A stretch of DNA of 64,000 bases from Pseudomonas yamanorum (GCF_013386765.1 NZ_JACARE010000003.1:124850-188849), one strand, 5' to 3'; positions 43,872 to 54,037 are shown, counted from the first letter of the stretch. The notes: generated from the sequence alone by a model not told the origin. Made by a program: numbers and translations.

Positions 43872-44692
43872 CTACCGTCAGCAAGATTGAAGTCAAAAAC
43901 GTATTCAAGATCTTCGGCAACCGTTCCAAGGAAGCACTGGCGCTGATCGGCCAGGGCAAGACCAAGGACCAGGTGCTGGCCGACACCGGTTGCGTGGTGG
44001 GTGTGAACGACCTGTCCCTGAGCATCGGCACCGGCGAGATCTTCGTGATCATGGGCCTGTCGGGCTCCGGCAAGTCGACCCTGGTGCGCCACTTCAACCG
44101 CCTGATCGACCCCACCAGCGGCGCGATCCTGGTGGACGGCGAAGACATTCTGCAACTGGACATGGAAGCCCTGCGCCAATTCCGCCGGCACAAGATCAGC
44201 ATGGTGTTCCAGAGCTTCGGCCTGCTGCCTCATAAGAGCGTGGTGGACAACGTGGCCTACGGCCTGAAAGTGCGCGGCGAAACCAAGCAAGTGTGCACCG
44301 AGCGTGCGCTGCACTGGATCGAAACCGTGGGCCTGAAGGGCTACGAAAACAAATACCCGCACCAGTTGTCCGGCGGCATGCGCCAACGGGTGGGCCTGGC
44401 TCGCGCCCTCGCGGCCGACACCGACATCATCCTGATGGACGAAGCGTTCAGCGCCCTCGACCCGCTGATCCGCGCCGAGATGCAGGACCAGTTGCTGGAA
44501 CTGCAAAAGACCCTGCACAAGACCATCGTCTTCATCACCCACGACCTCGACGAGGCCGTGCGCATCGGCAACCGCATTGCGATCCTCAAGGACGGCAAGC
44601 TGATCCAGGTCGGCACGCCTCGGGAGATTTTGCATTCGCCGGCGGATGAGTATGTGGACCGGTTCGTTCAGCGGCGGGCTGCCGTGGTTTGA
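43868..44692 (+). CDS. hutV: Histidine ABC transporter ATP-binding protein HutV
   Basis: This 274-residue ATPase resembles ProV/OpuAA. Walker A is [18 protein letters not shown], the signature is [16 protein letters not shown], Walker B is [14 protein letters not shown] and the H-loop is [11 protein letters not shown]. Unlike many ProV proteins it ends soon after the nucleotide-binding domain without CBS repeats ([23 protein letters not shown]). It energises HutXW import. Confidence 0.92.
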   Translation: MTTVSKIEVKNVFKIFGNRSKEALALIGQGKTKDQVLADTGCVVGVNDLSLSIGTGEIFVIMGLSGSGKSTLVRHFNRLIDPTSGAILVDGEDILQLDMEALRQFRRHKISMVFQSFGLLPHKSVVDNVAYGLKVRGETKQVCTERALHWIETVGLKGYENKYPHQLSGGMRQRVGLARALAADTDIILMDEAFSALDPLIRAEMQDQLLELQKTLHKTIVFITHDLDEAVRIGNRIAILKDGKLIQVGTPREILHSPADEYVDRFVQRRAAVV

Positions 44693-44719
44693 CCGCGATT
44701 TGTGGTGAGTTGACTGGCG

Positions 44720-44790
44720 CTATCGCAGGCAAGCCAGCTCCCACATTTGAAATGCATTCCCCCTGTGGGAGCTGGCTTGCCTGCGATGAG
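44720..44790. repeat. REP pair in inside-out orientation
   Basis: ATCGCAGGCAAGCCAGCTCC comes first and TGTGGGAGCTGGCTTGCCTG second, with about 26 bases between. It separates hutV from the MIO-less hutH paralogue. Confidence 0.9.
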
Positions 44791-44828
44791 GCCGGTGAAG
44801 CTGCACAAGAATTGGAGAAGGTACAAAG

Positions 44829-46352
44829 ATGTCCCAGGCTGAAAAAATCATCATCGCCGACGCCCCGCTGCGCTGGCAGGACGTGGTCGCCGTGGCCCGC
44901 CACGGTGCTGTCCTCGAACTCTCGGGCCAGGCCTGGGCGCGAATCGACAATGCCCAGGCCATCGTCCAGCGCATCGTCACCAGCGGCGAGCGCGCCTATG
45001 GCGTCAACACCGGCCTGGGCGCCTTGTGCAACGTTTCGCTCAAGGGCGAGCAACTCAGCCGGCTGTCGCGCAACACCCTGCTCAGCCACGCCTGCGGCGT
45101 CGGCCCGGCGCTGAGCGACGAACAGACTCGCGCGATCATCTGCTGCGCCATCATCAACTACAGCCACGGCAAGTCCGGCCTGCATCCGCAAGTCGTGCAC
45201 TCACTGCTGGCGCTGCTCAACCATGGCATCACGCCGCAGGTTCCGTCACAGGGCTCGGTGGGCTATTTGACCCACATGGCCCACATCAGCATCGCCTTGC
45301 TCGGTGTTGGCAATGTGAGCTACCGGGGCCGCATCGTCCCGGCGCACCAGGCCCTCGCCGAAGAAGGTTTGCAGGCGGTGGTGCTGGGTGCCAAAGACGG
45401 CCTGTGCCTGGTCAACGGCACGCCGTGCATGACCGGCCTCAGTTGCCTGGCCCTGGCCGATGCGCACCGTTTGCTGCAGTGGGCCGATGTGATCGGTGCC
45501 ATGAGTTTTGAAGGCCAGCGCGGTCAGATCGACGCCTTCGACGAAGAGATCATCGCCCTCAAGCCGCACCCGGGCATGCAGCAAGTGGGCATCAACCTGC
45601 GGGCGTTGCTCGATGGCAGTGAAGTGATCGCCAGCAGCAAAGGCATTCGCACCCAGGACGCCCTGAGCATCCGTTCGATCCCCCAGGTGCACGGTGCTGC
45701 CCGCGATCAACTGGAGCACGCCACCCGGCAGATCGAAACCGAACTCAACGGCACCAGCGACAACCCGCTGGTGCTCGGCACGCCAGATAACTACCGCGTG
45801 GTCTCCCAGGCCAACCCGCACGGGCAGTCCGTGGCCCTGGCGGCCGACATGCTGGCCATCGCCATGGCCGAAATCGGCTCCATCGCCGAGCGCCGCCTGG
45901 ACCGCCTGATCAACCCCCACGTCAGTGGCCTGCCGGCGTTCCTCGTGAGCAACCCCGGGGTCAACTCCGGGATGATGATCGTGCAGTACGTCGCCGCTTC
46001 GCTGTGCGGGCAAAACCGTCAGCTGGCGCAACCGGCGGTGCTCGACAACTTCGTCACCTCGGGCCTTCAGGAAGACCACCTGAGCATGGGCACCAACGCG
46101 GCGCTGAAGCTGCATTCGGTGCTGGAAAACGTCACCCAGATCCTCGCCATCGAGTACCTGCTGGCGGCCCAGGCGTTCGAGTTCCTCCAGGAACAACGCT
46201 TCGGCGCCGGCACCGATGCCGCCTGGCGTTTGCTGCGTGAGCATGTCCCGGCCTATGACCAGGACCGCTGGCTGGCGCCAGACATCGCGGCCGCCGCCGC
46301 GTTGCTCAAGCACGCCGATTTACTGCAACGCACGCTACCGAATTTGCACTGA
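44829..46352 (+). CDS. HAL/PAL-family protein lacking the MIO triad (HutH1 paralogue)
   Basis: This 507-residue protein has the aromatic amino-acid lyase fold and aligns along its length with the hutH product. Conserved parts are AYGVNTGLGAL (Tyr57), LSHACGVG (His87), CLVNGTPCM, NGTSDNPLVL and GLQEDHLSMG. At the site where histidase has [15 protein letters not shown] it reads GSVG-YLTHMAHI (residues 142-152), so exactly the three residues that cyclise to MIO are missing. The catalytic-Tyr segment DPYSLR is DALSIR. The frame is intact, so it is a real protein but not a canonical ammonia-lyase. In SBW25 a second hutH copy (hutH1) at this position is reported not to be the main histidase. GGAGAAGG lies upstream. 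Confidence 0.85.
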   Translation: MSQAEKIIIADAPLRWQDVVAVARHGAVLELSGQAWARIDNAQAIVQRIVTSGERAYGVNTGLGALCNVSLKGEQLSRLSRNTLLSHACGVGPALSDEQTRAIICCAIINYSHGKSGLHPQVVHSLLALLNHGITPQVPSQGSVGYLTHMAHISIALLGVGNVSYRGRIVPAHQALAEEGLQAVVLGAKDGLCLVNGTPCMTGLSCLALADAHRLLQWADVIGAMSFEGQRGQIDAFDEEIIALKPHPGMQQVGINLRALLDGSEVIASSKGIRTQDALSIRSIPQVHGAARDQLEHATRQIETELNGTSDNPLVLGTPDNYRVVSQANPHGQSVALAADMLAIAMAEIGSIAERRLDRLINPHVSGLPAFLVSNPGVNSGMMIVQYVAASLCGQNRQLAQPAVLDNFVTSGLQEDHLSMGTNAALKLHSVLENVTQILAIEYLLAAQAFEFLQEQRFGAGTDAAWRLLREHVPAYDQDRWLAPDIAAAAALLKHADLLQRTLPNLH

Positions 46353-46361
46353 TCTTTTCCC

Positions 46362-46369
46362 AACAATAA
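46362..46369 (+). promoter_or_regulatory. Possible Crc/Hfq CA motif in the hutH leader
   Basis: AACAATAA fits AAnAAnAA and lies 103 bases upstream of the hutH start, in the short gap after the paralogue. The distance from the start codon makes a repressive role less sure. Confidence 0.3.
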
Positions 46370-46472
46370 CCAGCGTGCCAAGCCGACTGATCCTCTAAAA
46401 GAGCACAGCGGCGGATAACGGAAGCATCCGGAGCGACTGGTAGTTAACAACACTCTCAAAAGGAGCATGAAT

Positions 46473-48005
46473 GTGACTGCGCTAAACCTGATTCCAGGCC
46501 AACTGAGCCTTGCCCAACTGCGAGCCATCTACCAGCAGCCGGTAACCCTCAGTCTGGATGACAGCGCCTCGGCCCAGATCGAAGCCAGTGTTGCCTGCGT
46601 GGAGCAGATTCTCGCCGAGAACCGCACCGCCTACGGCATCAACACCGGTTTCGGCCTGCTGGCCTCGACCCGCATCGCCAGCGAAGACCTGGAAAACCTC
46701 CAGCGTTCCCTGGTGCTGTCCCACGCCGCCGGCGTCGGTGAGCCCATCAGCGATGCGCTGGTGCGGCTGGTCATGGTGCTCAAGGTCAACAGCCTGAGCC
46801 GGGGTTTTTCCGGGATTCGCCGGCAGGTGATCGACGCGCTGATCGCCCTGATCAACGCCGAGGTTTACCCGCACATTCCGCTGAAAGGTTCGGTGGGGGC
46901 CTCCGGTGACCTGGCGCCGTTGGCCCACATGTCGCTGGTGCTGCTGGGCGAAGGCAAGGCCCGCTACAAGGGCGAATGGCTGGAAGCCACCGAAGCGCTG
47001 AAAGTCGCCGGCCTCACGCCGCTGACCTTGGCGGCCAAGGAAGGCCTGGCGCTGCTTAACGGCACTCAGGTTTCCACCGCTTACGCGCTGCGTGGCCTGT
47101 TTGAAGGCGAAGATTTGTTTGCCGGTGCGTTGGCTTGCGGTGCCCTGACGGTGGAAGCCGTGCTGGGTTCGCGCTCGCCGTTCGACGCGCGTATTCACGC
47201 GGCCCGTGGCCAGCGTGGCCAGATCGACTCCGCCGCCGCTTATCGCGCCCTGCTGGGCGAAAGCAGCGAAGTGTCCCAATCCCACGAGAACTGCGACAAG
47301 GTCCAGGACCCGTACTCCCTGCGCTGCCAGCCGCAAGTCATGGGCGCCTGCCTGACCCAGTTCCGTCAGGCGGCCGAAGTGCTGGTGGTAGAAGCCAACG
47401 CCGTATCGGATAACCCACTGGTGTTTGCGGCGGAAGGTGACGTGATTTCCGGCGGCAACTTCCACGCAGAACCGGTGGCCATGGCGGCGGACAACATGGC
47501 GCTGGCCATCGCGGAAATCGGCTCCCTGAGCGAACGCCGCATCTCGCTGATGATGGACAAGCACATGTCGCAACTGCCGCCGTTCCTGGTGGGCAATGGC
47601 GGTGTGAACTCCGGCTTCATGATCGCCCAGGTGACGGCAGCGGCATTGGCCAGCGAGAACAAGGCGCTGGCGCATCCCCATAGCGTCGACAGCCTGCCCA
47701 CCTCGGCGAACCAGGAAGACCACGTGTCGATGGCTCCGGCTGCGGGCAAGCGCCTGTGGGAAATGGCCGAGAACACCCGTGGTGTGTTGGCGGTGGAATG
47801 GTTGGCGGCGTGCCAGGGCCTGGACCTGCGCGATGGCTTGAAGACTTCACCCGCGCTGGAAAAGGCACGCGGGATCCTGCGCAGCAAAGTCGCGTTTTAT
47901 GAGAAGGACCGGTTCTTTGCGCCAGACATCAATGCCGCCAGTGAGCTGTTGGCAACGCGCTGCCTGAATGAGCTGGTGCCGGCGAAGTTGCTCCCGAGCC
48001 TGTAA
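46473..48005 (+). CDS. hutH: Histidine ammonia-lyase
   Basis: This 510-residue enzyme deaminates histidine to urocanate, the first pathway step and the source of the HutC inducer. The MIO triad is present in [15 protein letters not shown] (Ala143-Ser144-Gly145). Other active-site parts are [38 protein letters not shown] and [13 protein letters not shown] 46473 is preferred because AAGGAG lies 7 bases upstream; the in-frame ATG at 46467 would be only one base from it. The resulting length equals that of the P. putida enzyme. Confidence 0.96.
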   Translation: MTALNLIPGQLSLAQLRAIYQQPVTLSLDDSASAQIEASVACVEQILAENRTAYGINTGFGLLASTRIASEDLENLQRSLVLSHAAGVGEPISDALVRLVMVLKVNSLSRGFSGIRRQVIDALIALINAEVYPHIPLKGSVGASGDLAPLAHMSLVLLGEGKARYKGEWLEATEALKVAGLTPLTLAAKEGLALLNGTQVSTAYALRGLFEGEDLFAGALACGALTVEAVLGSRSPFDARIHAARGQRGQIDSAAAYRALLGESSEVSQSHENCDKVQDPYSLRCQPQVMGACLTQFRQAAEVLVVEANAVSDNPLVFAAEGDVISGGNFHAEPVAMAADNMALAIAEIGSLSERRISLMMDKHMSQLPPFLVGNGGVNSGFMIAQVTAAALASENKALAHPHSVDSLPTSANQEDHVSMAPAAGKRLWEMAENTRGVLAVEWLAACQGLDLRDGLKTSPALEKARGILRSKVAFYEKDRFFAPDINAASELLATRCLNELVPAKLLPSL

Positions 48006-48022
48006 CAGCCACACCGATCCAG

Positions 48023-48133
48023 TGTGGGAGCTGTCGAGCCTTGGCGAGGCTGCGATGGCGCCGGCACAGGCAACATTTTCGTAGCCTGACCCACCGCTAT
48101 CGCAGCCTCGCCAAGGCTCGACAGCTCCCACAT
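48023..48133. repeat. REP-like pair of a second family
   Basis: TGTGGGAGCTGTCGAGCCTT, followed by GGCGAGGCTGCGAT, pairs with ATCGCAGCCTCGCC followed by AAGGCTCGACAGCTCCCACA. It shares the GTGGGAGCT end with the common REP but has a different, longer arm of about 34 bases. Confidence 0.88.
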
Positions 48134-48165
48134 TGATCTTCTGCAGATTCGAATTTTCTCAGGAT

Positions 48166-48173
48166 AAAAATAA
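48166..48173 (+). promoter_or_regulatory. Crc/Hfq CA motif before the histidine permease
   Basis: AAAAATAA fits AAnAAnAA and lies 13-20 bases before the ATG, just upstream of the AAGGA ribosome-binding site, a typical place for Hfq/Crc repression. Confidence 0.45.
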
Positions 48174-48186
48174 TTAAGGACGAGAA

Positions 48187-49593
48187 ATGCACCAGGAACA
48201 AGGTTTGAAACGCGGGCTCTCAGCCCGACATATTCGCTTCATGGCCCTCGGTTCCGCGATCGGTACCGGGCTGTTTTACGGCTCTGCCTCCGCCATCCAG
48301 ATGGCCGGCCCCGCTGTACTGCTGGCCTACCTGATCGGTGGCGCCGCGGTGTTCATGGTGATGCGCGCCCTCGGCGAAATGGCCGTGCACAACCCGGTGT
48401 CCGGCTCCTTCGGCCAGTACGCCAGCACCTACCTGGGCCCGATGGCCGGCTTTATCCTCGGCTGGACCTACGCCTTTGAAATGATCATCGTCTGCCTCGC
48501 CGACGTGACCGCCTTCGGCATCTACATGGGCTTCTGGTTTCCCGAAGTCGCGCGCTGGGTCTGGGTGCTGGGCATCGTGTTGCTGATCGGCGGCCTGAAC
48601 CTGTGCAACGTCAAAGTCTTTGGCGAAATGGAGTTCTGGCTGTCGCTGCTCAAGGTCGGCGCCATCGTCGCGATGATCCTTGGTGGCTTCGGCATCATGC
48701 TGTTCGGCATTCACTCGGCGGGCGACGCGCCGGCTACCGGCCTCAGTAACCTGTGGGCCCACGGCGGCTTCATGCCCAACGGCGTGGGCGGCTTGATTGC
48801 GTCCTTCGCGGTGGTGATGTTCGCCTTTGGCGGCATCGAAATCATCGGCATCACCGCCGGCGAAGCCAAGGACCCGCAGCGCGTGATTCCCAAGGCGATC
48901 AACGCGGTGCCGCTGCGTATCCTGCTGTTCTACGTGCTGACGTTGTTTGTGCTGATGGCGATCTACCCGTGGCCGCAGATCGGCAGCCAGGGCAGCCCGT
49001 TCGTGCAGATCTTCAGCAACCTGGGGATAGGCTCGGCAGCGACCATCCTCAATATCGTGGTGATCTCCGCCGCCGTCTCGGCCATCAACAGCGACATCTT
49101 CGGCGCCGGCCGCATGATGTACGGCCTGGCCCAGCAAGGTCAGGCGCCCAAGGGTTTTGCCCAGCTGTCGAAACAGGGCGTGCCGTGGATGACCGTGGTG
49201 GTGATGGGCGCTGCGTTGCTGGGCGGCGTGGTGCTCAACTACCTGATCCCGGAAAACGTGTTCCTGGTGATCGCCTCGATTGCGACCTTTGCCACTGTGT
49301 GGGTGTGGCTGATGATCCTGGTCACCCAGGTGGCGATGCGTCGCGCGATGACCAAGGAGCAGATCGCCGAGCTGAAATTCCCGGTGCCGTTCTGGCCCTA
49401 TGCGCCAGCGGCCGCCATCGTGTTCATGCTGTTTATCTTCGGCGTGCTGGGTTACTTCCCGGACACCCAGGCCGCCCTAATGGTCGGCGCCGTGTGGATC
49501 GTCCTGCTGATCGTTGCCTACCTGCTGTGGGTCAAGCCCGCCGCCGGGCAAACGGCCAAGGTCCACTACGACCCGGCTTTGTCTCACCGATAA
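48187..49593 (+). CDS. Amino-acid permease (AAT/ProY type), probable histidine transporter HutTh
   Basis: This 468-residue APC-superfamily carrier has 12 membrane segments. AAT-family motifs are [21 protein letters not shown] (read as [17 protein letters not shown]), [22 protein letters not shown] (as [16 protein letters not shown]) and [19 protein letters not shown]. Its place between hutH and hutI matches the histidine transporter HutTh of P. fluorescens. The automatic alternative is a proline-specific permease. Confidence 0.88.
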   Translation: MHQEQGLKRGLSARHIRFMALGSAIGTGLFYGSASAIQMAGPAVLLAYLIGGAAVFMVMRALGEMAVHNPVSGSFGQYASTYLGPMAGFILGWTYAFEMIIVCLADVTAFGIYMGFWFPEVARWVWVLGIVLLIGGLNLCNVKVFGEMEFWLSLLKVGAIVAMILGGFGIMLFGIHSAGDAPATGLSNLWAHGGFMPNGVGGLIASFAVVMFAFGGIEIIGITAGEAKDPQRVIPKAINAVPLRILLFYVLTLFVLMAIYPWPQIGSQGSPFVQIFSNLGIGSAATILNIVVISAAVSAINSDIFGAGRMMYGLAQQGQAPKGFAQLSKQGVPWMTVVVMGAALLGGVVLNYLIPENVFLVIASIATFATVWVWLMILVTQVAMRRAMTKEQIAELKFPVPFWPYAPAAAIVFMLFIFGVLGYFPDTQAALMVGAVWIVLLIVAYLLWVKPAAGQTAKVHYDPALSHR

Positions 49594-49610
49594 CCTAACG
49601 CAGGTGTTGA

Positions 49611-50816
49611 ATGAAAACGCTTTGGCAACACTGCCACGTTGCAACCATGGCCCAGGGCAACTACTCGATCATCGAGGATGCCGCCATCGTTACCTCGGGC
49701 ACGCTCATCGAGTGGATCGGCCCGCGCGTCGATCTGCCGAAGGCGGACTACGCAACCACCCATGACCTGCAAGGTGCGTGGGTCACCCCCGGGCTGATCG
49801 ACTGCCACACTCACACGGTGTTCGGTGGCAATCGCAGCGGCGAGTTCGAGCAGCGGCTGCAAGGCGTGAGCTACGCCGAGATCGCCGCCGCCGGTGGCGG
49901 TATTGCCAGCACCGTACGCGCCACGCGCGCGGCGTCCGAAGATGAGCTGTTTGCCAGCGGCCACAAGCGCCTGCGCAGTTTGCTGCGCGACGGTGTGACC
50001 ACCGTCGAGATCAAGTCTGGCTACGGCCTGGACCTGGCCAGCGAGCGCAAGATCCTGCGGGTGATCCGTCGCCTCGGCGCCGAGTTGCCGGTCAGCGTGC
50101 GCAGCACCTGCCTGGCGGCCCATGCGTTGCCGCCGGAGTACGTGGACCGCGCCGACGCCTACATCGACCACATCTGCACCGAGATGCTGCCGGCACTGGC
50201 GGCGGAAGGCCTGGTGGATGCGGTCGACGCCTTCTGTGAATACCTGGCGTTTTCGCCGGAGCAGGTGGAGCGTGTGTTCATCGCCGCCCAGAAACTCGGC
50301 TTGCCGGTAAAACTGCACGCCGAACAGTTGTCGTCCCTGCACGGCTCCAGCCTGGCAGCGCGCTATCAGGCGTTGTCGGCGGACCATCTGGAATTCATGA
50401 CCGAGGAAGACGCCATCGCCATGGCCGCTTCCGGCACCGTCGCGGTGTTGCTGCCGGGGGCGTTCTACTTCCTGCGGGAAACCCAGCTGCCGCCGATGGA
50501 CGCCCTGCGCAAGCACGGCGTGAAGATCGCCATCGCCAGCGACCTCAACCCGGGCACCTCGCCGGCGTTGTCGGTGCGCCTGATGCTGAACATGGCCTGC
50601 ACCCTGTTCCGCATGACCCCGGAAGAAGCCCTGGCCGGCGCCACGCAACACGCGGCCACCGCCCTGGGCCTGGGCGACAGCCACGGCTCGCTGGAAGTGG
50701 GCAAGGTCGCGGACTTTGTCGCCTGGCAGATCGATCGCCCTGCCGACCTGGCCTACTGGCTGGGTGGCGAGCTGGATAAACGCGTCGTGCGCCACGGCGC
50801 CGATGTCACCGTTTAA
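49611..50816 (+). CDS. hutI: Imidazolonepropionase
   Basis: This 401-residue amidohydrolase opens the imidazolone ring to N-formimino-L-glutamate. Metal and substrate motifs are [22 protein letters not shown] (read as [16 protein letters not shown], near residue 70), [20 protein letters not shown] and [13 protein letters not shown]. It follows the permease by 17 bases and precedes hutG by 11 bases. Confidence 0.97.
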   Translation: MKTLWQHCHVATMAQGNYSIIEDAAIVTSGTLIEWIGPRVDLPKADYATTHDLQGAWVTPGLIDCHTHTVFGGNRSGEFEQRLQGVSYAEIAAAGGGIASTVRATRAASEDELFASGHKRLRSLLRDGVTTVEIKSGYGLDLASERKILRVIRRLGAELPVSVRSTCLAAHALPPEYVDRADAYIDHICTEMLPALAAEGLVDAVDAFCEYLAFSPEQVERVFIAAQKLGLPVKLHAEQLSSLHGSSLAARYQALSADHLEFMTEEDAIAMAASGTVAVLLPGAFYFLRETQLPPMDALRKHGVKIAIASDLNPGTSPALSVRLMLNMACTLFRMTPEEALAGATQHAATALGLGDSHGSLEVGKVADFVAWQIDRPADLAYWLGGELDKRVVRHGADVTV

Positions 50817-50827
50817 GGAGTACTGCT

Positions 50828-51628
50828 GTGGATAAGGTTCTGAACTTCAAACAAGGCCGTGTGCCGCTGCTGATCAGCATGCCCCACGCGGGCCTGCGCC
50901 TGACGCCGGCGGTGCAAGCCGGGTTGATCCCCGAGGCGCAAAGCCTGCCGGACACCGACTGGCACATCCCCACGCTGTATGACTTCGCCGAAGCACTGGG
51001 CGCCAGCACCCTGGCGGCCGAGTATTCGCGCTTTGTCATCGATCTGAACCGGCCATCAGACGACAAGCCGCTGTACGTCGGCGCCACCACCGGCCTGTAC
51101 CCGGCGACGCTGTTTGACGGTGTGCCGCTGTTCCGCGAAGGCCTGGAACCGTCCAAGGCCGAACGCGCCACGTACCTGGAGCAGGTGTGGACGCCGTATC
51201 ACCGCACCCTGCAAAACGAGCTGGCCCGGCTCAAGGCCGAGTTCGGCTATGCATTGTTGTTTGATGCGCACTCGATCCGCTCGATGATCCCGCACCTGTT
51301 CGAAGGCAAGCTGCCGGACTTCAACCTCGGCACTTTCAATGGCGCTGCCTGCGACCCGCAACTGGCCAGCCAGCTGGAAGCCATCTGCGCCGGGCATCCG
51401 CAGTACAGTCATGTGCTCAACGGGCGTTTCAAGGGCGGGCATATCACCCGGCACTACGGCAACCCGGCGGAGAACATCCACGCCGTGCAGCTGGAACTGG
51501 GGCAGTGCACGTACATGGAAGAGTTTGAGCCGTTCCGCTATCGCGCCGACCTGGCCGAACCGACTCGGGTGGTATTGAAGGAGTTGCTGGAAGCGTTCCT
51601 GGCCTGGGGGCAGAAGCACTATCGGTGA
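50828..51628 (+). CDS. hutG: N-formylglutamate deformylase
   Basis: This 266-residue metalloenzyme hydrolyses N-formylglutamate to glutamate and formate, the last hut step. Motifs are PLLISMPHAGLRLTP, LLFDAHSIRSMIPHLF and GGHITRHYG followed by NIHAVQLELGQCTYM. The start is GTG 50828 with AAGGAG 10 bases upstream. Together with hutF it shows the five-step pathway rather than the direct formiminoglutamase route. Confidence 0.96.
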   Translation: MDKVLNFKQGRVPLLISMPHAGLRLTPAVQAGLIPEAQSLPDTDWHIPTLYDFAEALGASTLAAEYSRFVIDLNRPSDDKPLYVGATTGLYPATLFDGVPLFREGLEPSKAERATYLEQVWTPYHRTLQNELARLKAEFGYALLFDAHSIRSMIPHLFEGKLPDFNLGTFNGAACDPQLASQLEAICAGHPQYSHVLNGRFKGGHITRHYGNPAENIHAVQLELGQCTYMEEFEPFRYRADLAEPTRVVLKELLEAFLAWGQKHYR

Positions 51629-51650
51629 TTGGTTACGCAACTGAGATAGC

Positions 51651-51726
51651 CATCGCGGGCAAGCCCGGCTCCCACCTTTTGAATTGCAAACACATTCAAA
51701 CGTGGGAGCTGGCTTGCCTGCGAAGA
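51651..51726. repeat. REP pair in inside-out orientation
   Basis: CATCGCGGGCAAGCCCGGCT comes first and CGTGGGAGCTGGCTTGCCTG second, about 35 bases apart. It marks the right edge of the hut locus. I see nothing else notable in the gap 51629-51877. Confidence 0.88.
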
Positions 51727-51877
51727 GGCCCTCAACAGCAACACACCTCCCAAGTCGTCTGTGTGCAAATCCCTGTCGCCACAGTTCGCTTTTATCGAGG
51801 TCTCGCTGGGTAAGGTGTTGGGCACGGCGCGTCAGACGCCATCCCCACAATAAAAACTGCCGAGTGAGACCGCATCG

Positions 51878-52825
51878 ATGAAAAGACTGTTCAACCGCTG
51901 TCTGTTGATTCTCACCGGCGCCGCACTGATCAGTGCGAATGCCATGGCCGCCGACCCGGCCTCCTGCAAGGTCGTACGCATGGGCGTGGTCAGCTGGACT
52001 GACGTGATCGCCACCAGCGGCATGGCCGACGTGCTGCTCAATGGCCTGGGCTATGACAGCAAGCAAACCAGCGCCGTGCAGCAAATCATCTTTGCCGGCA
52101 TCCGTGACAAGCGCCTGGATATCTTCCTCGGCTACTGGAAACCGGCGATGGACAACAACATCGCGCCGTTCCTCGCGGCCAATCAGGTCAAGGTGTTCGA
52201 TAAGCCGAGCCTGGCCGACGCCCAGGCCACCCTGGCAGTGCCGCAGTACGTCGCCGATGCCGGCCTGAAAACCTTTGCCGACATTGCCCGCTTCAAGGAC
52301 AAGCTGGGCGGCAAGATTTACGGCATCGAGCCGGGCAGCGGCGCCAATACCGATATCCAGAAAATGATCGACAGCAACCGCTTCGGCCTCGGCGGCTTCA
52401 AGCTGGTGGCGTCCGGTGAAGCGGGCATGCTGGCCGCGGTGCAGCGGGCAGTGAGTCGCAAGGAGTTCGTGGTGTTCGTCGGCTGGACCCCGCACCCGAT
52501 GAACATCAACATGAAAATGGCTTACCTCACCGGCAGTGAAGATGTGTTCGGTGCCAACGAGGGCATGGCCACGGTCTCCACGGTGACGGCGCCGGATTAC
52601 GCCGAGCGTTGCCCCAACGTGACACGCCTGCTGGAAAACCTGACCTACACCGCGGCCCAGGAGAGCCAGTTGATGGTACCGATCATGGACCGTAAGACGC
52701 CGCAGGATGTGGCCAAACAGTGGTTGCGGGATAACCCCGAGGACCTGCAGCGCTGGCTGGCAGGTGTGACGACTTTGGATGGCAAAGACGGCGTGGCGGC
52801 GGTGCAGGCCAGCCTGAAACCCTGA
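51878..52825 (+). CDS. Choline/betaine-type ABC substrate-binding protein (orphan)
   Basis: This 315-residue periplasmic protein has a signal peptide (MKRLFNRCLLILTGAALISA, cleavage after AMA) and the OpuAC/ChoX-type fold, with VRMGVVSWTDVIATSGMADVLL (read as VSWTDVIATSGMADVLL), DIFLGYWKPAMDNNIAPFL and GIEPGSGANTDIQKM. The Trp residues that build the aromatic quaternary-amine cage are plausibly W in SWTD, YWKP and VGWTPHPM. No permease or ATPase adjoins it, so it would have to share a transporter encoded elsewhere. Confidence 0.85.
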   Translation: MKRLFNRCLLILTGAALISANAMAADPASCKVVRMGVVSWTDVIATSGMADVLLNGLGYDSKQTSAVQQIIFAGIRDKRLDIFLGYWKPAMDNNIAPFLAANQVKVFDKPSLADAQATLAVPQYVADAGLKTFADIARFKDKLGGKIYGIEPGSGANTDIQKMIDSNRFGLGGFKLVASGEAGMLAAVQRAVSRKEFVVFVGWTPHPMNINMKMAYLTGSEDVFGANEGMATVSTVTAPDYAERCPNVTRLLENLTYTAAQESQLMVPIMDRKTPQDVAKQWLRDNPEDLQRWLAGVTTLDGKDGVAAVQASLKP

Positions 52826-52859
52826 TGCGAACACGATAGATCAAACAACAGAGAGCCAA

Positions 52860-52951
52860 TGTGGGAGCCGGGCTTGCCCGCGATGGCGGTGTATCAGTCG
52901 ACGATGGCGTTGGTTGACACACCGCTATCGCAGGCAAGCCAGCTCCCACAT
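52860..52951. repeat. REP pair (REPIN)
   Basis: TGTGGGAGCCGGGCTTGCCC and CAGGCAAGCCAGCTCCCACA flank a centre with GATGGCGGTGT and ACACCGCTATC. It lies between the orphan binding-protein gene and the esterase gene. Confidence 0.9.
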
Positions 52952-52998
52952 TTGTCTTGTGGTGTGCTTTGAGTCTTCCTATCAGGACGATCACCTTC

Positions 52999-53934
52999 AT
53001 GTCCCACTACCCGATTTCCGCGCCAATGTGCGCCTTCGTCGAAAAAACCGAATCCTTCACCAGCGATGACACATCGCTGGCTGGATTGCGCCAAGGCTAT
53101 GACCGCATGTGCCAGGCATTCACCCCGGCGCGGCCGGAAGAGTTGCAGGTGTCAGACGGTTCCCTCGGTGGCGTGGGCATACGCATTTATCAACCCACGA
53201 CACCCGAGCCCGATGCCGGCTGGCCATGCATCCTTTATATGCACGGTGGCGGCTGGGTGGTGGGTGGCCTGGATTCCCACGACTTTATCTGCTGGGAGCT
53301 GGCCGACGCTCTGCAGGTGCTGGTGATCGCCATTGATTATCGGCTGGCCCCCGAACATCCATTCCCGGCCGCCTTCGACGATTGCCGCGCGGTCTGGCGG
53401 GCGATTCAGGCGGGTGAAGCGCCTTGTCACATCAACCTTCAACGTCTGGTGGTGGCCGGTGACAGTGCGGGCGGTAACCTGGCGGCTGCCTTGTGCCTGG
53501 GCCTGCGGGATGACCATCAACCGCAGCCCCTGGCGCAAATCCTGATCTACCCCGGCCTGGGCGGCCCCGCCGACTTGCCGTCCCGCCGCGACTGCGTCGA
53601 CGCGCCACTGCTCAGCACGGCCGACACCGAGTGTTACTTGGCGCTGTACCTGCGTGGGCCAGGCAAACCGTCGCCCTACGCCATGCCATTGCTGGCGGCG
53701 GATTTCAGCGGGCTGCCGCAGGCTTTGATCGCCGTCGCCCAGTTCGACCCGCTGCGGGACGACGGCATGCTCTACGCCGAGCGCCTGCAAGCGGCCGGGG
53801 TGGCGGCCACGCTGTATCCCGGCAAAGGCCTGATTCACGGCTGCCTGCGGGCCCGGGGCCAGGTCGCGGAGGTCGACCGGCTGTACGCTTATCTGCTGGA
53901 TTACCTGCGTGGTGTTCTGCTGACACAGGTCTAA
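52999..53934 (+). CDS. Alpha/beta hydrolase, HSL-family carboxylesterase
   Basis: This 311-residue cytoplasmic hydrolase has the oxyanion-hole motif YMHGGGWVVGG (near residue 80), the nucleophile motif VAGDSAGGNLAAAL (Ser near 158), Asp in FDPLRDDG and His in GLIHGCLR. This is the hormone-sensitive-lipase (AB hydrolase 3) family. The substrate is unknown, probably a short acyl ester. ATG 52999 (MSHYPISAPMCAF) is preferred over an upstream start that would run into the REP. Confidence 0.87.
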   Translation: MSHYPISAPMCAFVEKTESFTSDDTSLAGLRQGYDRMCQAFTPARPEELQVSDGSLGGVGIRIYQPTTPEPDAGWPCILYMHGGGWVVGGLDSHDFICWELADALQVLVIAIDYRLAPEHPFPAAFDDCRAVWRAIQAGEAPCHINLQRLVVAGDSAGGNLAAALCLGLRDDHQPQPLAQILIYPGLGGPADLPSRRDCVDAPLLSTADTECYLALYLRGPGKPSPYAMPLLAADFSGLPQALIAVAQFDPLRDDGMLYAERLQAAGVAATLYPGKGLIHGCLRARGQVAEVDRLYAYLLDYLRGVLLTQV

Positions 53935-54037
53935 GTCCGTCAGGACATGCTCATTGCACAATTCGGGTTTATGATGCCAGACGGCAGAATAATAGACGTC
54001 CCCCCAGGGATGAACTCGACCCCTTACGGAGCGCGCA

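Noticed and set aside
44829..46352. HutH paralogue as a frameshifted pseudogene
   Set aside because: The frame is intact with ribosome-binding site and most active-site surroundings conserved; the three-residue loss is clean and in frame.
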